DNA of 64,000 nt from Symbiodinium natans (GCA_905221605.1 CAJNDS010002412.1:1085386-1149385), one strand, 5' to 3'. Positions 1 through 11,404 are shown, counted from the stretch's first letter. Notes: generated by a model not told the origin, from the letters alone. Numbers and translations are program-made.

Positions 1-33
1 TGTAGCTGGACGTCAACTCTACAACCTGGGGGG

Positions 34-135
34 GGCCCAATGAACCCTAAATTTGGGGTCATTACCCGAAACTACTATAATTCCTGTTAAGGAAAATGAA
101 CCATAAACCCTTTTAGGGTTCGGTCACAAGAACGG
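34..135 (+). mobile_element. MITE-A copy
   Basis: First of about eleven copies of a roughly 110-170 bp inverted-repeat element. Conserved parts are a GGGGAC(G/C)AAATGAACCC left end, a core CTACTATAATTCCTRTTAAGG, and a right half CATAAACCCTTTTAGGGTTCA. The right terminus is worn here. There is no coding capacity, so it is a non-autonomous element. Confidence 0.6.
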
Positions 136-186
136 ACGAGAGTACGGCATAAACACGGGTTTAGGATCAGTACGTGTGATTTGGGA

Positions 187-310
187 CCCAAAACCCTAAA
201 CCCTATTCCCTAAACCCTAAACCTCGTAAAACTCCAGACCCTGACGAGTGCTCACGGACCCCCAAGCCCTAGACCCTCAACCTCAAGCCCGGAACCCCAA
301 GCCGCGCCCT
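187..310 (+). repeat. Degenerate CCCTAAA array
   Basis: C-strand telomere-type heptamers, perfect at first and then decaying into CCCTAGACC and CCCCAAGCC variants. No exon was recognised here. Confidence 0.8.
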
Positions 311-324
311 CAACCCTATACTCA

Positions 325-432
325 ACCCTATACTCCCATTAGAACCTTAATAAAATCAATATTCTTAATATCCTCTTGGGTTTTATATAAACCAAAAAAA
401 CAAAAAAACGGGGGGGAGGGGGGATATAGAAC
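325..432 (+). mobile_element. MITE-B copy
   Basis: Shares TTAGAACCTTAATAAAA and ATCCTCTTGGGTTTTAYATAA with copies near 29806 and 50943. It is AT-rich and non-coding. Confidence 0.6.
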
Positions 433-516
433 CCTGAAACCCATTAATCCCTCCCCCTTAGACCCTGTTCCCCTGAGTCCCTAACCCTAGACTCTATAGC
501 CCTTGCCCCAAACAAG

Positions 517-518
<2 letters not shown>

Positions 519-559
<41 letters not shown>

Positions 560-935
560 CCCCCTCTCTGCCTTTCTTTCTTTCTTTCTTTGGGGCATGG
601 AGGGGGTCCTCCGCGCTGCAAGCGCGCCCCGGTCACGCGTCACTCTGTATTATGTTCACATCTGCAGCCCTTTGGCCTCTCTTTCTTTCTTAGGGGCATG
701 AGGAGCCCAGGGCCCCCCGCGCGACAGCGCGCCCCGCTCCCGCTTCAGTTCCGCGCTACCACTCACACTGGTGGCCCTTTGGCCATGGCCTCTCTCTGTC
801 TCTCTGTCTCTCTCTCTCTCTCTCTCTTTCTCTCTCCTTCTTCTTCTTCTTCTTCTTCTTCTTCTTCTTCTCTTCTCCACGCTTAAGAGGGCCCCCTCTC
901 TCTCTCTCTCCCTCTCTCCCTCTCCCAGGCAATCG
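519..935. repeat. Low-complexity block: poly-C, CT and TTC runs, degenerate duplication
   Basis: A C tract of about 39 bp (519-558) is followed by two diverged copies of a segment of about 120 bp (566-690 and 690-790), each starting with CTTTCTTTCTT and ending CCCTTTGGCC. After that come TCTCTG, TTC and CT microsatellites to about 935. Long ORFs here are simple-sequence translations and are not called. Confidence 0.7.
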
Positions 936-993
936 AAACTTCAAGCCTGGCCCAAACAAGCCCTACAAACCCTAAATCCCTGCCCCTCCCCAG

Positions 994-2772
994 GGCGGCC
1001 GGCTGCGAGCACGCGGCGTGCCCACTGCTCCCAGCGCAATGCGCCCCGTGGTCGCTCCACGGTGACCCCTTGGTAGGTTTAGGGAATAGGGTTTAGGGTT
1101 TAGGGTTTAGGGTTTAGGGTTAGGGCTTCGGGAATAGGGTTTAGGGTTGCCGTGTTGCCACCTGCCTTGCTGATCGTCTCATACGGCGATTTTTGAAGCC
1201 GGGCTCTTCGAGCACACTCAGGACACAGCAAGCTCAAAACCCTTTTTAAGCACTAAGCCCTTGACCATGAAGCCATCCTAACGATCGTTAAGCCCCTCAG
1301 GCCTCTTACCACAAAGCCCCCAAAACCCAAACCTTGTGCGAGGGTATGGGGAAATACCTCGCCCTAGGGGCAGCAATCAAACAAAAAAAACATGAGCCCT
1401 GCCAGGCCTAAGCGCGGCAGGGCATCATTGGACAGACAAAGTGAAGAGATAACAGGTAACATCAAGCAAAATCGCAGTCTCAGGAGAATCTAGACTATTT
1501 CAGCCTAAGCCCATTTTACAGAACAATAAGCCCCTAAGCTAACCGAGTCGACTCTGACAACAAGGCACAGACAGGAAGGTACCAAGTGCCAGACTGGCAC
1601 AGGCATTGCCTGCGCCGCCGAAGATGAGAGCCTCACCAGATTAAATATACAGGGGCATAGTTGCTTGGAATGAGGTTTTTTTTTTTTGTTTTTCTTTTTT
1701 TTTTTTGCGGGGGGGGGGGGGGGGGGGGGGGCACTGTAGCCTATATTAGTCTATATTGTGCTTACAAGGATGGTTTCAAGGTTTGCACTGGGCAACGGCT
1801 ACCATGACCACAACTGCTTGCTGTTTGTGGGCCACTCTAAACTTATGGGCCCTTTTTGGCTTCTTTATTGCAGTACAATCTTGCTGCCGAAAATCAAGGC
1901 TCCCGAGTCCGGTAGGGTTTAGAGGCTTCGCGTGTTTTTACTTGGGGTACCGTAAACCCTAAACCCTACACCCTAAACCCTAAACCGTCCGGCCTCCAGC
2001 AGTCGCGGCCACAAAGCCTGGCAACCCGGCAGCAACAGCAGTTCCTCAGCATATAGGGCTTCAGAACTGTCCTCACCCTAAGGATCCATGTACCTATATA
2101 GTATATACTTGGGCCCTAAAGCTACTATATAGGAACCCCTTTAAGGCCGAAGTATATACTATATAGGTACATGGATCCTTTGGGTCAATTGTGGCATTGT
2201 GGCATCTTGCCTTTTCTAGTTTCGACTGGCAAGCTCCCACTTATGGTCCAAAAACCGCCAAAGAAGTGAGGTCTTAGCCCTAGGCTACCAACATCTCCTC
2301 CTGGGCCTCTATGGCCCCATTGACACTTTCTATTTTGGGGTTAAGGATTTATATCGTCCCCCCCCCCTCAGCAAGAGCTGAAAAACCCAAAGCATCATCG
2401 GCCCGACTGGGTGCCCGAGCAGCTGCCGTCGCCAAGGCGCCAACTAACCTTAGCCGTTTAGGACGCCTCTCTGGGCGCGTTTACTGGCTTACCTGCAGGG
2501 ACCGCTAAATTGTAGAATAAACTCTCCCTATGCTTCTTATGCTTCTTAGGCCCTTTTCAGCAGTCTTGGGTCGCCGCCTTGCAGAACCATGGATTTTGGG
2601 GTTCTGGTTATACGGGTTTTTGGCTTAAATAGGGTTTAGGGCTTTACACACAAAAAAAAGCAACAAAACACAAAGCTGCAAAGCATCTGCTGAGAGCGAG
2701 GCGGTTCTGCAGCCTGAACAGGGCTCTGAGAGTGTGATGTTCATCGATGTTGGCTATTTTAAAACCCTCTAA
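994..2772 (+). CDS. Hypothetical protein, multi-exon (5' end uncertain)
   Basis: No family recognised. Provisional exons are 994-1072, 1874-1911, 2000-2068, 2220-2245, 2372-2455, 2561-2600 and 2684-2772, with stop TAA at 2770. Acceptors are good (TGCCCCTCCCCAG, CTTCTTTATTGCAG, GCCCTTTTCAG), and donors include GTAGGTTTAGGG at 1073 and GTTTAGGAC at 2456. The last five exons join in one phase and end SESVMFIDVGYFKTL. The first intron (1073-1873) opens with a TTTAGGG array. The intron after 2068 holds the palindromic element at 2082. The first exon is also open on the minus strand, so its strand is less sure, and a start codon was not fixed. Other splice choices are possible. Confidence 0.42.
1677..1731. 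repeat. Poly-T / poly-G composite tract
   Basis: T-rich run followed by a G run of about 25 bp inside the first intron of the 994-2772 model. Confidence 0.8.
2082..2181. mobile_element. Palindromic element C, copy 1
   Basis: Near-perfect inverted repeat with arms AAGGATCCATGTACCTATAT and its complement around a 35-40 bp loop. A second copy at about 14591 carries the loop in the opposite orientation. It lies in a predicted intron. Confidence 0.75.
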
Positions 2773-2940
2773 GATGCATTCCTGAATAGGACCCCCTCTC
2801 TTCTACCACATCACGGCAGCATTGTGCCTGCCATGTAATTATGTGTCTGTGTGTGTGTGTGTGCGCGGCGAAGCCATAATGTCCGGGAGGCCAAATCCCG
2901 AACAGCTGGTTAGCCCCGCAATGTGGGCGTGATTCAGCTA

Positions 2941-3464
2941 ATGGAGGACAACCAAAAGGTGGGTTCGGGTCCCGGAACCCCACACCCACGTGCAAATACA
3001 CATCATCTGTCTGGCAGACTCCCACCACGCCACAGGAATGCAAGCGTTCACAGAGTATTGAGTTTAGGTCTTAGTCTTGCACCATAACTCCCGGACCAAC
3101 CCTAAACCCTCTACCCTTCACCCAACTCTCAAGAAAACGTAGACAGCCCTCAGATCCCCGAAGTCCAGATCCTGTCTCTCCAAACGCTAGTGCCTTATGC
3201 GACTTCATGGGTGTAGGTTAGAAAGGCCGGTGGCCTCTTTAGCTGTTGTCCTTACACCTGAATATAGCCCCTAGATACCCAAACAAGAAGCCCGAATATA
3301 CGCCCCTATGAAACAGAAACCCTACATAAAGAGACCACCAACCCACATTTGCCTTACGGTGCTCAGATGCTACTCTTTCAATGACAAGGCCTTTCAGCAG
3401 CCGGAAAGCCGTTGAATGGAATCCAGCACCCTACCCCCTAAACCCTAAGCTCGACGCCCTGTAA
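2941..3464 (+). CDS. Hypothetical small protein (about 78 aa), four exons
   Basis: No family recognised. From ATG 2941 the exons 2941-2958, 3018-3061, 3134-3210 and 3367-3464 total 237 nt, an exact multiple of three, ending in TAA at 3462. The second exon is bounded by a CTGGCAG acceptor and a GTTTAGG donor. The last exon reads through a short telomere-like tract (codons P-L-N-P-K) before the stop. The N-terminus may extend upstream, because the frame is open back to about 2914. Splice choices were made by eye, so the model is provisional. Confidence 0.38.
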
Positions 3465-3545
3465 CCCCCTCAGCACACACACGCCTCGTAGCCGAAGCGA
3501 CGAAAGCTTACACACACTCCTAATATTCTCGAATCGCCTGAAACC

Positions 3546-4083
3546 ATGGGGAGATATGTCTCGAAGGGCAGTTGTATGGTCCCTTTGTATGGGCCCTTAA
3601 ATCGGGGACCCCGTCGCCTGGGAAGGTGATCCCTCCAAAAAGCGGAGGGAGTCTGGGCCTGTGCTGCGGGGCAAGGGCAGAAGAGTCTTGGGTTTACTCG
3701 GTGCTGTCTCTGGGGTTATGTTGTGGTGTTGCCCTAAGCCCGAAACCTTAAAACCAGTGTTTTCGCCCTCTTGCTGACGTGCCTGAAGCAGCAGCCCTGG
3801 CAATCTCAACCCTAAACCCTTGTTACACGTTCCTCTAGCGGGTTTGGGGGCTCGGCTGTAGGTCGGGGGGGGGGGGGGGGGCTTAGGAATCGACTCCATC
3901 CCAAGCAGGCGCACCGGCAAAGTTGTGAGACGAGTGGGGGTGGAACTGGGCCGGCCCGCAGGCAGGGAGACCCAGTACCGGTTGCCAGTTTTAGTTTGCT
4001 TCCTTCGCCTCTCTTCTCCTTTCTGCAGCCGAATTTTAAGCCCCGCGTCCATCCTTGCCGTGCCCGAACCCAGGAGACTCTAA
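3546..4083 (+). CDS. Hypothetical small protein (about 87 aa), five exons
   Basis: No family recognised. ATG 3546, exons 3546-3625, 3676-3714, 3840-3857, 3909-3980 and 4029-4083, total 264 nt in one phase, stop TAA 4081. The last acceptor is the best pyrimidine tract in this part of the window (CTCTTCTCCTTTCTGCAG, 4011-4028). The first exon overlaps a stretch resembling element M (GGTCCCTTTGTATGGGCCC), which weakens it. A minus-strand ORF of 151 codons overlaps (3597-4052) but runs through a poly-G tract. Confidence 0.32.
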
Positions 4084-4132
4084 AGCAACGTAACTGAAAG
4101 CTGTCCAAATCCACTCCTGACTCCTTCAAACC

Positions 4133-4965
4133 ATGCCCTGCGCGTCTCGGGGGCCAGGCGCAACGCAGAACAGACCGTGGGGGACTTGGCACAAGCGTCA
4201 AGAAGCGCCTGGCAAGCCATCTTCAAAGAACGAATGCCTACCTGGCCTTTCTGGCACTTTGGCTCTCGCACTCTCTGTCAAGAAGGAGGAAGCTGTTGGC
4301 TGGCCCTCAGCAGGCACGGATTTCTTAGACTTCGAGCCTGTCTCACGTCCGACAACCAAGTGGTTCACAGGCGGTTCCTTCCCATGTCTTGCCATCTTCG
4401 CAGAGACATCGGCTGACTGCGTTGAGCAGCAGGTGCAAGGCTCTCCCTCACGAGCTTCCGTAGTTTCTAAAAGCCCTAGCTTGATGTAGACTGCGAACAG
4501 CAAATTGGCAATTGTGCGCGTCTTGACCTCCCACCTGCCACCAGCTAAGGTGCTAAGGCGAACCCCGGGGAGGGGCTGCAGAAGTCCTCTGCGTGGAAAC
4601 AGCAACTGCCTTTCTCTCACTTCTCTTAACGCTGAAAGGGAGGAAGGTCAAAACAAACCTTATCGACCACAATCACAACTTTGCAGCGTCCTCCCCAAGG
4701 CTGTCTGAAAGAGAACGACTGCCACGGCTACAGGTAAGCCACTGGGTCACATCGCATCGGCGCGGGCCAATTCGACCTACCGATGGAGCGAGCGAGCAAG
4801 CAGGTGACGCAACTTCCTGGAAAGAAAACAGATCATCCCAAGCCCGTTCAACCAGGAGCTCTCTCCCAACCCGAACCACCTCTGCCTGAAGAAGTTCAAA
4901 GGTTATCTCGGAATGCTATGGTGGGGCCTGTATATACCTCATTACGAAGGCCTTGTGTCGTGTAG
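4133..4965 (+). CDS. Hypothetical protein, exons partly resolved
   Basis: No family recognised. The 3' part is the best defined. An exon at 4501-4549 ends SHLPPAK before GTGCTA. Exon 4687-4733 has acceptor CAACTTTGCAG and the consensus donor CAG|GTAAGC. Exon 4797-4965 joins it in phase and ends RRPCVV at TAG. Upstream, 4133-4489 is open in more than one frame and cannot be assigned. A minus-strand ORF overlaps 4198-4620. Confidence 0.4.
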
Positions 4966-5111
4966 TGCCTAAGAATTCTGATTCTATAGGGGGCCCTGAT
5001 AATCATAGGGCTTTCTGTGAACAAGTGTAGTACAAGTTTAGTTCCCAAACCCTAAACCCCATAAACCCCAAAGCCCTAAACCCTAAACGTCCTGCCCAAA
5101 CTCCTGTGTAG

Positions 5112-7184
5112 ATCAGCCTCGAGGATAGCGGCATTGAGCTTCTCCAGGCGGATGGGCAAATATTCGCCTTCCACTCGTGAAGTGGCTTGGCTCATTGATA
5201 GATTGGGGGCTTGCCACAACGGTCCTGCTGATTGAGGGGTTTCGGGTTGAAGGCTTGAGGGTTCTGGGGTGTAGAGTTGGAGGCATCAGAAAGTGCTGGG
5301 TGATTTCGACCCTTCCGAGGGGCTTCCAAGACGTGTTTGGGCATCGTAAGCTGTTTAGCTCTCAGGTATCTACCACCCCTGCGACAAGTCTAGGCTTTAG
5401 GGGCCAAGGTATAGCCCTAAACCCTAAACCCTAAACCCTAAACCCTAAACCCTAAACCCTAAACCCTAAACCCCTGAAGGGCATGTACAAGATGTTGCTC
5501 GAAGGTCGAGTTCCGAAGGGACTCGCCTAGCCGGGCATCACCTTGCCTCCTGCACGTGGAGCAAACTGGGTGTTTAGGGTTTAGGGTTTAGGGTTTAGGG
5601 TTTAAGGTTTGGGGTTTAGGGCCTGCTGTGGGGATGAACCGTGGAGGGCTTACTCAGGGGTTTGTTTTGGCCAGCCGCACCCTCCCCACCCCCGCCCACT
5701 GCCCTTTCGGGAAGGGGAGCCCAAGCTAGCAGCGTCTTCGAGCTGAAAATTGATTGCACCTGGACGCCGTAAATACTTCCTGATGACCCCATCCATTGCT
5801 TGGGGTTCCGATCCTTTTAAAAACTGAAGTGGAGCAGCATCTTCTGCCCACACTGAATCGCAAGCCTAAGGCACGCAGGGTAATTAGGCTTCCTTCTTGG
5901 GCTTGAGCACTGGCGACAGCTGAACTTACACGAAGCCTTTGCGCCAAGCTCATTGGAAAATCATGTCCTCCAGATTTGGCTGAACTCAAAAGCCCACACA
6001 TGGACGTGCGAAACGTCCTCTGCAACTGCTCTGCCACTGCTCGCAACTGGAGGAGAAGCTCGTCAAAAGCAAGCCTTGGCGGCTGGATGGGCTATCAACC
6101 CTAAAGTCCCTTAACAAGGCTCTTTACAAAAACAATTGGTTCGAAAGGGTGTAGTCCTGAGGCTGAACCCAAACTTTGAACACTGCGTCGTCGAAGGCCC
6201 CCGTGCACATGCGAAACAGGTAACCCCTTGTTTCTGTCAAGCAAATAGCCCTAAACCCGAAACTCTGAGGCCGAATGTGCGCTCTGATCGGCAGGGAAAG
6301 GAACCTTGTACAAGCAAGATGTTGCCCTAAACCCTAAACTCGAGACCGTAAACCCTAAACCCTAAACTTTTGCACCCGCAACCCTTTTGCATCCGGACAC
6401 CCGTGGGTGCTGCCAGAAGCTGCCCAAGTACAGGCTTCCAGTGCTACTGACTGGACTCCCATACTCTAGCAAGCCAATCAACAGGCACAGTCTCAAACAT
6501 AAGGACAAGCTGATCATCTCGCAACAAATCGTAATTAATGGAGATTCCTAAGCATGACTAAGTCTTCTTCACACCCGCAACCCTTTTTGCATCCGGGCTA
6601 TGATGTCCTGGCCGGAAGCAACCCTAAACCCTAAAACAAATCCCAGACACCGGTGCAAGGTGACATCCTCCAGTTCTGTCTCGGTGCCGCCTCCTTGGCC
6701 TTTTTGTGTGTAGGGTTTAGGGTTGAGGGTTGAGGGGTTTAGGGTTGAGGGTTTAGGGATTAGGGCTTAGGGATTAGGGTTCAGGGCTTGCGCGGCTCAA
6801 AAGTCCACAGGTCCACAGTTCTAGGCAAAAGTGCTGAAGAAATCTAGAGAAGTGTTACAAGTTATGAATAATTTGTGCGAAGCTTGAGGGCTGAACAGGC
6901 TTCGACGCTTGCAGGTGCAGGGTTTAGTATTCGGATGTCCATCGGTTGTGGCAACATTTCGGTGTTGTGCACCCGAGTACGAGCACAGCCAATGCACTGC
7001 AAAGCACCACCCTAAACCCCTCGCGGTGCCTGACCCCATAAGCCGACCCGAACCCTATCAGCCGAATAACCCCCCTCGTTTCCATCGAGGCGGCCTGGCC
7101 CGACGTCCTGAGCGGCATCGGATTCGCAAAGGAACTTGGGCTTCTCTTGGGGTCTTCAGTGTCTTCAGTTGGGTCCAATGTTGA
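5112..7184 (+). CDS. Hypothetical protein, many small exons
   Basis: No family recognised. Candidate exons are 5112-5176, 5480-5569, 5715-5768, 5911-6085 (edges unsure), 6119-6219, 6417-6530, 6647-6709 and 6916-7184. The last four are all phase 0 and have clean donors (AAACAG|GTAACC, AAATC|GTAATT, TGT|GTAGGGTTTAGGG). Exon 6417 reads KLPKYRLPVLLTGLPYSS. The terminal exon reads VQGLVFGCPSVVATF and stops at 7184. An alternative frame in 7061-7225 (AAWPDVLSGIGFAKELG) ending at GTTTAGTG is also attractive, so the 3' end is open. Several introns hold CCCTAAA arrays before the acceptor. Confidence 0.45.
5413..5474 (+). repeat. CCCTAAA array (about 9 units)
   Basis: Perfect heptamers ending CCCCTGAAG, directly before the candidate exon at 5480. 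A TTTAGGG array follows that exon at 5571-5627. Confidence 0.95.
6713..6785 (+). repeat. TTTAGGG array, imperfect
   Basis: TTTAGGG, TTGAGGG and TTAGGGATTAGGG variants that begin at the donor of the exon ending at 6709. Confidence 0.9.
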
Positions 7185-7345
7185 ATGTCACAATGTCACC
7201 AAAAAATTACCCAAGTATGAGCAACCGGTTTAGTGCAGGGCTTGTCTAATGAGAGACACATTCCCAACAATCCCGAAGTAAACCCCAAACCCTAACCCCC
7301 TAAACCCCTAAGCTCTAAACCTTGGGTCCCTCACCTGCACCACCA

Positions 7346-7720
7346 GGTCCAGCCCGCCCCGGGAATCCGAGGAGGAGGAATTCTGGGAGTCAGTGTTCGG
7401 CTCCACAACTGGCTTCCTGGGATGGAGGGCCTATCTTTCGCGTTTAGTTCCGTAGGGGCGCAGGGCTTGCAGGGTTCGAGGTTTGCGTGCTCTGGGGTGT
7501 ACGAGGAGCGTGCTGAAGGTTAAGAATGGACAGCGAGCTGCCAAGGCAGCCTCAAGTTGCACGCCAGTTCATCGCAATTGAAGAGATCAGCAGCTCTCGC
7601 GAACCTACCTTCCCTCATGCATGGATGCAAGACATGACAGCACCTGGCAGCGGTACTCTTTCCAGCATCTGCTCGTCAGTCGAAGTCCAGACACAAGTTT
7701 GCATCGTAGTGGATTCTTAG
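7346..7720 (+). CDS. Hypothetical protein, C-terminal exons
   Basis: Exon 7346-7441 follows acceptor CACCTGCACCACCAG, is rich in Glu/Ser/Phe (ESEEEEFWESVFGSTTG), and ends at donor GTTTAGTTCC. A second exon, open from at least 7526 to stop TAG 7720, contains PRQPQVARQFIAIEEI and SVEVQTQV. It may be the true 3' end of the preceding model. It lies tail-to-tail with the KAP gene, with stops about 45 bp apart. Confidence 0.42.
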
Positions 7721-7765
7721 AACTCTGACTCTGCACGAGGCGAAAGGGCTGGTACGGAGAGCTGA

Positions 7766-10700
7766 TCATGCTAGCTCCTGTGGCTCTGTTTGCACTTGCA
7801 CTGAACAACTCTGGGAGCATCCGGTATTCGAACCCTCCCTGCTTAATTTGAGATCATGGAAAAGGGATGCCCGGCGCCTGTACTGCAACTTGCCCGACGG
7901 GAGTGTCTGCTTGACCCGCTGGCTTGCCTCATAGGCCACATGGTCGGCGAGGGAGATATTTCTGTTGATGACTAAGCTCCTGAGGCACGTCTCATTCTTG
8001 AAGACAACATCCTGAATGGTAATCAAAGGTGGACATGCCAGCAACATCTCGAAGACCTCGGGGTCGCTGTCGATGCCGATGGAGGTTCTCCTGTCTGCCA
8101 AGGTGCTGCCGGCGTTGTCTTGCCAGAATGTGTTCTCGCCGTACAGCAGATGGTTCAGACACTCCCGCATGATGCTGAGAGATTCTTGCTCTTGCCAGTC
8201 CCATGAACTCGTCTTGAGGTCAGCTGGGATGCCTTTGTTGTGTTTCGATTTGGATTCGGCGGGCAAGAGCTCCCAACTGAGATCTTCCAGGCATTGCATC
8301 TGCATGTGGTCGTCTACGATTTGAAAAAGCCAAGACATTCGGTAGGGCCATTGTTCCATGAGGAGAAGAATCTTCATTAGCTTGGCCCTGAACTCATCAT
8401 CGGGATTAGTGGAAGGGATAAGCTGGCGCACGACTGCATACATGTTGAGCAGTCGGAGAATTCGTCGGGGGTTCTTGTCGGTGAAGCTCATGAAGTAGTT
8501 CCACCAACCTAGCTCCGTTTGACTGAAGGCTGTGGGCTCAGTCAGTAAGCCCTGCGGGCTCTTGGGCGGCACCTTCGGCGCGGAGGAGTCTGACTCCTTC
8601 ACGACACTTGACTGTTGCGGTACCGGAGGATCTACATCTAAAGGAGGATCTGCAGTTGGACCAGATGGATGGCCGGCGCTATTTGTGGTGTAGGTTTCAC
8701 ACTGTCAAAGGCGGGATGTTCCCGGGCATCAGCTGTGCCTGGAAGTGTCTCCTCGTCAATGGCGAGTTGTTGTTTTGTGGGGACGGGGGGGCTTTGGAGT
8801 GCCTGCTTCTTCTGGTCAACTGCCTTGATTGATTCCTCAAGGAAGGCTTTAGCATCTGCATTCGTCATCTGTGGGATGACAAAGGTGAGCTGGAGGATCT
8901 TGTCCAAGTAGTTGCAGCCATTGATGCCTGCCCGCAGGAGCCTCTCTCCGAAGCTGCTCTCGATCGCTTTGGTGACTATGCGTGGGTCCACTGCTAATAC
9001 GATGATGAACGGAGTCTTCTCCGACAAGAGCACCATGCTTTGCAAGACCTCGACGATCTTGCCCTCCGGGCAGCGGTCGAGATCATCTATGACGATGAAA
9101 ATTCGAGTCTTGCGCTCTTGTCGGCGGCACAAGATGTCACATGAGAGGAGACCAATCCAGCTCTGGTCCTTGTGCATGAGGTCCTTCGTGAGCATGTCTA
9201 GCTCTTTCTTGACTTGGGCCATGTATCCCATCTTCGAGGTGAAGTCCGGCTTCACAGCATCCTTCCTGGCCATGAATTGGAACGCGGTGGTACGGAGAGA
9301 CTGAAAAATCGTGAGAGTCGTCCCCAACACACCGACTGCAAAAAAGCTCCCGGCAACACCCAGGAGACCATCGACATATTCTTCAGCAGCTGTGAATTGA
9401 GATCGAGTCTTAGCATTGAACTGCCACTCAGAGGTGTTGCTGTCAATATCGGCACATAGCCTCACGGAGTGGATGGGAAGCAGCGCTGGGTAAAGTCGCA
9501 AGATCCGCAGCTTTGGCTTTGCATGTAGGAGCTCGATCTTGTGCGCAGAAGTTGACCACGTCAGGATCCATGAAAGTGGCACTTTGGGGTTCAGGTGGGA
9601 TGATGTGTTGTGCTTGGCCACTGGAAGTCTGGAGTGGGGGCCGGCAACTTCGTAGAGTGTGGTGTTGCGAGCCGTGAGAACTAGCTCGTAGCCAGCTTCT
9701 TTCTCCTCGTCTCCCAGCCATAAATGAGCTTGGAGCGCAGCTCCTGTGAATTCCAGCGTCATGTGATCTGAAGCCTCCTGCAGTACATGTTGGAAGTCTG
9801 ACGTTGTATTGCAGTTGTGGAGGGTGGCGTCGCTTGCGTTCACGACAACGGGGATGACCATGCCAGGCTCCTGCAAGTGCACCACATACAGCACCAACAA
9901 TGACAAACCGGCAATTAAGGACACCAACAGGCCCACAACAATGGCAGGGAGGAGGACATAGCGGTACCAACACGATTTGCACACACGTGCTGTGCTCAAG
10001 TAGTGCACGCCATACTTCCGCTCGATCGCGTTTTGGATTTCGGTGATCAGGCCTGCCCACAGGCTGGCCGAACCCGCGTAGAGCCAGGAGTTGAACTCCA
10101 CCTGCAAATAATAATGCTGCGGGGCATCCTGGGGGGGCTGAGGCTCCGGGGCAACCTTGCTTTTGCTGCACCTGGAAGTCTTGCGGACCTTGCTCATGTC
10201 ATAAGCTGCATTGTAGCCCTCGATGATGCCACGCATCAAGTGGAGCATCTTGGATTTGCCGCTGCCCCAGGGCGCCAGGAGCCCGATAGTTAGCGGCGTG
10301 CTGGAGGTCGATGCGCATGCTACGGAAAGCAAGGCAGAGGCAAACCTTTGGTAATCCAGGTGATCCGACTCACTGCCTGGCGCATCGTTCAGCGCAAAGG
10401 CTGAACCCATCGAATGCCCAAGCCGAAAAACCAAGATTCTGCAGGTTTGGTCGAAACAGCCGGTGGCAACTCTCGAGCCATCCGGGCTCCATGCCACGCT
10501 GTATACCACCCCCTCATGCTCAAGTCTGGCCACTTCAGCCAGCGATGCCATATCGAAGATTCTGCAGGTTTGGTCGAAACAGCCGGTGGCAACTCTCGAG
10601 CCATCCAGGCTCCATGCCACGCTGCATACTCTCCCCTCGTGCTCGAATCTGGCCACTTCAGCCAGCGATGCCATATCGAAGATTCTGCAGGTGTTGTCGA

Positions 10701-11332
10701 AACAGGTGGCAACTCTCGAGCCATCCGGGCTCCATGCCACGCCGGATACAGTCCCGTCATGCTTGAGTCTGGCCACTTCAGCCAGCGATGCCATATCGAA
10801 GATTCTGCAGGTTTGGTCGAAACAGCCGGTGGCAACTCTCGAGCCATCCAAGCTCCATGCCACGCTGCATACTCTCCCCTCGTGCTCGAATCTGGCCACT
10901 TCAGCCAGCGATGCCATATCGAAGATTCTGCAGGTTTGGTCGAAACAGCCGGTGGCAACTCTCGAGCCATCCAAGCTCCATGCCACGCTGCATACTCTCC
11001 CCTCGTGCTCGAATCTGGCCACTTCAGCCAGCGATGCCATATCGAAGATTCTGCAGGTGTTGTCGAAACAGGTGGCAACTCTCGAGCCATCCGGGCTCCA
11101 TGCCACGCCGGATACAGTCCCGTCATGCTTGAGCGATGCCATATCGAAGATTCTGCAGGTGTTGTCCATACAGCCGGTGGCAACTCTCGAGCCATCCGGG
11201 CTCCATGCCACGCTGGATAGTCTCCCCTCATGCTCGAATCTGGCCACTTCAGCCAGCGATGCCATATCGAAGATTCTACAGGTTTTGTCGAAACAGGTGG
11301 CAACTCTCGAGCCATCCGGGCTCCATGCCACG
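7766..11332 (-). CDS. WD40-repeat KAP-family P-loop NTPase membrane protein (frameshifted or with an unrecognised intron)
   Basis: KAP NTPases are AAA-like P-loop ATPases with membrane helices inserted in the ATPase domain and usually act at membranes. The main exon enters at acceptor TTTGTTTTCAG (11333) in the middle of a WD repeat, so more 5' exons exist. About eight near-identical WD units (SVAWSPDGSRVATG, CRIFDMASL) fill residues 1-315. Walker A APWGSGKS is near residue 350, hydrophobic segments lie near 457-485 and 655-675, and Walker B FIVIDDLDRC is near 745. That frame stops at 8638. The family's downstream motif NPRRILRLLNMY continues in another frame (open from about 8704 to TGA 7766). 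The two frames overlap for about 65 bp, so this is a one-base indel, an assembly error or a tiny intron. The upstream intron contains a MITE-D copy. Confidence 0.85.
10430..11332 (-). repeat. Near-identical tandem WD-repeat coding units (about 117-126 bp)
   Basis: Seven to eight units share long identical blocks (for example GGCAACTCTCGAGCCATCC on the plus strand), differing mainly by small in-frame deletions. One unit lacks most of the strand pair. This points to recent duplication or gene conversion. The long plus-strand ORFs here are shadows. Confidence 0.9.
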
Positions 11333-11404
11333 CTGAAAACAAAGATCGACTTGTAGGCGCACCTGGGGTCCAGTACATTATACTAAACATATTAGGTAGC
11401 AATG

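Noticed and set aside
2940-2990. tRNA B-box-like GGTTCGGGTCC
   Set aside because: No T-stem pairing and no A box upstream. No tRNA could be folded.
10311-11356. Long plus-strand ORFs (up to 297 codons) across the WD-repeat region
   Set aside because: They are antisense translations of the tandem WD coding units. The minus frame carries the WD and KAP motifs.
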